Assembly (NCBI GenBank): GCA_023145575.1
Contig: JAGLDN010000379.1
Location: 1 to 6,799 of the forward strand
DNA from: Psychromonas sp.
GTDB lineage: Bacteria; Pseudomonadota; Gammaproteobacteria; Enterobacterales; Psychromonadaceae
Direction of reading: 5' to 3'
Length of the DNA stretch: 6,799 nt
Shown piece after piece: positions 5,301 through 6,799 of this stretch (the first letter of the stretch is position 1; every line of letters starts with the position of its first letter). Position numbers and translations under genes: made by a program. The notes below the pieces were generated by a model. It ran no database searches. It worked only from the letters and a program-made list of their open reading frames with translations, and was not told where the DNA came from.

Positions 5301-5583
5301 GCAGATTCAACCTCCAGAAGCATATCCGCCAGGCGACTAGATTGGTTATATAGATTCCAATATTTTAATAGAGCTTTTAAAAAACATCTTTTGCGGACTA
5401 TTATATACTTTAATTAAATAGCTATAGCATCTGCATCATCAATTAATTTAACGTCTGTTGACGTTTGCTAATATTGGCATAAAAATCCATTAGTATTTTC
5501 ATTTAAACCTCGTTGCCCTGAATCGTATCTATGTGCAAAAAATTGTCACGATTATTCTTTCCTGATAATTTATAATGCGCCAT
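5301..5583 (-). mobile_element. IS30-family element, internally deleted, inverted relative to the copy at base 1
   Basis: On the minus strand an ATG at 5583-5581 opens MAHYKLSGKNNRDNF, like the IS30 transposase N-terminus (MxHYKQLSxxER-type). It then jumps to the C-terminal region: FAHRYDSGQRGLNENTNGFL, the typical IS30 block, then YNSPQKMFFKSSIKILESI with a TAA at 5348-5346. The central part of the gene, including most of the DDE domain, is deleted. Frames shift between the pieces and a TAG interrupts the block after FLCQY. Beyond the stop, about 45 bp lead to the presumed terminal repeat (CAGATTCAACC, 5302-5312), matching 78-88 inverted. It cannot transpose by itself, though its terminal repeat may still be recognised by a related transposase. 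Confidence 0.8.
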
Positions 5584-5599
5584 GAAATCTAAACAATAA

Positions 5600-6231
5600 A
5601 TTTAGCAACCTTCATTCCCAAAGAGAAACGTTAAAATAATCAAAAAAATAATATTGTATTCATGAGGATTAAAAAGTCAACTTGTTGAGTTAGAATGATT
5701 GGAAAATAAAAAAACAATTGTTGAAATTGTAAGTGACAATAATATAACACCCAAGAGCCTTTAAAATTTCAAAAATTTTTTGCGATAATGCTGTTATTGT
5801 AATTTAACCTACTAAGGCAGTTAAAGAATACAAACAGGCGCTTGTTAATACTCAAGCAAAAAAGTTAAATGTTTACAAAATTTGTAGTGAATTGACATTT
5901 GTGAAGGAATGGCTTAAAAAAAGCTAAAATCTTGGTAGTATCTGACAAAAAACTACTTATTGAGTCCAAACTAGAAAATATTTCATTATCTATTCATTGA
6001 TAAGTCGTGAGGTTAAATAGAAGTTCCCTTTATTATCAACATCGAACCAATGCTAAAAAAGATCAAATAAAAGCTCATATCGCGGAAGTGTTTTAAGTTA
6101 TTTCAATTTATGGTGCTAAAAAGATGCATCAGCAATTGATTGAAGAAAGTTTTAACGTATTTAAATTGCTTCTCCCATTAACAATAAACCACCTGCTGGA
6201 AAAAACACCTGTTTGAAAAGCAAAAATGATT
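5600..6231 (+). mobile_element. IS3-family insertion sequence remnant (transposase OrfAB pieces)
   Basis: Plus-strand pieces match an IS3-type transposase in order. YS.GLKSQLVELE.LENKKTIVEIVSDNNITPK (from about 5657) is the OrfA helix-turn-helix region. KEYKQALVNTQAKKLNVYKI (from about 5826) and LTFVKEWLKK are the coiled-coil stretch. LVVSDKKLLIESKLENISLS, VVRLNRSSLYYQ and HIAEVF.VISIYGAKKMHQQ then LIEESFNV form the OrfB start up to the YGAKKM motif. Many stops and small shifts break the frame. Similarity fades near KPPAGKNT (about 6210), just before the IS5 left end at 6233, so the integrase catalytic core is missing. The left boundary, near TAGCAACCTTC (about 5603), is inferred. Confidence 0.7.
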
Positions 6232-6232
6232 A

Positions 6233-6610
6233 GGGGCTGTTGATCTTTGTTTATATTTTACTCAAAGAAATATTTTTCTAGAGGGAGTGGATGGTGATCT
6301 AGTATAATTCACTTCACGAAAAAAAATACAACGAGATCACCATGCCCAGATTAATGCTCACTGATGAACTATGGTCGAAGCTAAAATCATTTTGCTTGAA
6401 GATAGAGTTTATAACAAGTCTCAGCATCGACAAATGACGCAAGGTATTCTTTATCGTTTACGGGCAAGTTGCCCATGGCGCGACCTACCTGAATCCTTTG
6501 GTTTATGGAATACGATTTATTGCCGATTTCTCCTTTGGTCAAGGAAAGGGATATTAATTAGGTTATTCAAATCGTTATCTATTGATACGGATCATCAATG
6601 GGAGTTTATA
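6233..6610 (+). mobile_element. IS5-family insertion sequence, left part only
   Basis: GGGGCTGTTGATCTTTGT at 6233 resembles the left inverted repeat of IS5-family (IS427-like) elements, and it is preceded by TTA, which suits their small target sites. The transposase start at 6342 follows after a leader of about 110 bp. The element is truncated at about 6607-6610 by repeat copy B. The right end is not in the window. It sits inside the end of the IS3 remnant, so it is the younger insertion. Confidence 0.7.
6342..6610 (+). pseudogene. IS5-family transposase pseudogene, N-terminal part
   Basis: The ATG at 6342 gives MPRLMLTDELWSKLK. After a one-base frameshift near 6387 the reading continues in the frame of 6371 as IILLEDRVYNKSQHRQMTQG, then ILYRLRASCPWRDLPESFG, LWNTIYCRFLLWSRKGILIR and LFKSLSIDTDHQWEFI. 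This is the N-terminal domain (RxGCPWRDLPxxFG-type) of IS5 transposases. Intact members continue EFIDGS, with the first catalytic Asp directly after the point where this copy stops matching (6610). The remaining codons to the TAG at 6650-6652 come from the repeat. The catalytic domain is absent, so the gene is dead. Confidence 0.87.
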
Positions 6611-6799
6611 TACCCATGTGACGTAAAAGTTCAAATTCAGCAAGGGAAATAGTACCAAGGTGCTAGGCATAAAGACGTTAATTCCTAAGTAGTTATTCTA
6701 CATAGAGATTTTATAACACCGCAGGTTGGTACTAGTTGCCTTGCCCTGCGGGCCACAAGATCGAAAACCAAGATTACGTATCAGACGTCAACTACCTTG
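6607..6799 (+). repeat. Dispersed repeat, copy B (continues to the window end or ends shortly before)
   Basis: The core 6607-6673 carries TATATACCCATGTGACG, AAATTCAGCAAGG and TGCTAGGCATAAA, the same blocks as copy A (1915-1802, minus strand). Looser similarity continues, including AAGTAGTTATTCTAC and TTATAACACC..GGTTGGTACT, to about 6740. Bases 6740-6799 show no open frame and no recognisable feature, except a short GC-rich inverted stretch near GCCCTGCGGGC (6747-6757). The repeat starts exactly where the IS5 transposase similarity stops. The far boundary is unknown. Confidence 0.65.

Noticed and set aside
6661..6799. tRNA or other structured RNA gene
   Set aside because: No cloverleaf, TTCRANNC arm or CCA end was found on either strand. 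The stretch resembles the non-coding repeat instead.
1..6799. A new defence or multi-gene system
   Set aside because: The only intact genes are dgkA and one secreted hydrolase. No nuclease, helicase, toxin, reverse transcriptase or phage gene was recognisable.

Overview
The window looks like accessory chromosomal DNA from a marine gammaproteobacterium, perhaps a cold-adapted one of the Moritella, Psychromonas, Shewanella or Vibrio type. This rests on the AT-rich composition, a DgkA close to the Escherichia coli enzyme, and the mix of insertion-sequence (IS) families. The genus is inference. Only two genes look intact: dgkA (262-630) and a secreted sialidase-superfamily beta-propeller protein (3983-5248). 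Nearly everything else is the remains of mobile elements with stops, frameshifts and deletions.

Layout from left to right. Bases 1-88 are the 3' end of an IS30-family element. Next come a short shared repeat, a 9-bp tandem repeat and dgkA. A minus-strand C-terminal gene fragment (645-809) converges on dgkA. A DDE transposase pseudogene follows (812-1564). Bases 1576-1918 hold repeat copy A, with an 8-bp microsatellite and a perfect 17-bp hairpin. On the minus strand, 1919-3131 is an IS66-family remnant (tnpA, tnpB and tnpC, all broken), and its outer end cuts into an ISAs1/H-repeat-type transposase remnant (3132-3682). A consensus sigma70-type promoter (3808-3836) then drives the sialidase-like gene, which is followed by a hairpin. 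Bases 5301-5583 are an internally deleted IS30-family element, inverted relative to the copy at base 1. An IS3-family remnant (about 5600-6231) is cut by an IS5-family left end (6233-6610). The window ends in repeat copy B.

The intact genes do not form an operon. DgkA recycles diacylglycerol at the inner membrane. The sialidase-like protein has a signal peptide and would act outside the cytoplasm, probably on host or environmental glycans. Its context, an intact gene with a strong promoter inside decayed IS DNA and bracketed by inverted IS30 ends, suggests a horizontally acquired or retained accessory trait.

I found no CRISPR array, tRNA, rRNA, toxin-antitoxin pair or recognisable defence system. 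The most unusual structure is the repeat present at 1802-1915 and from 6607. Two unrelated transposase remnants (IS66 and IS5) both stop at the same base of this repeat.
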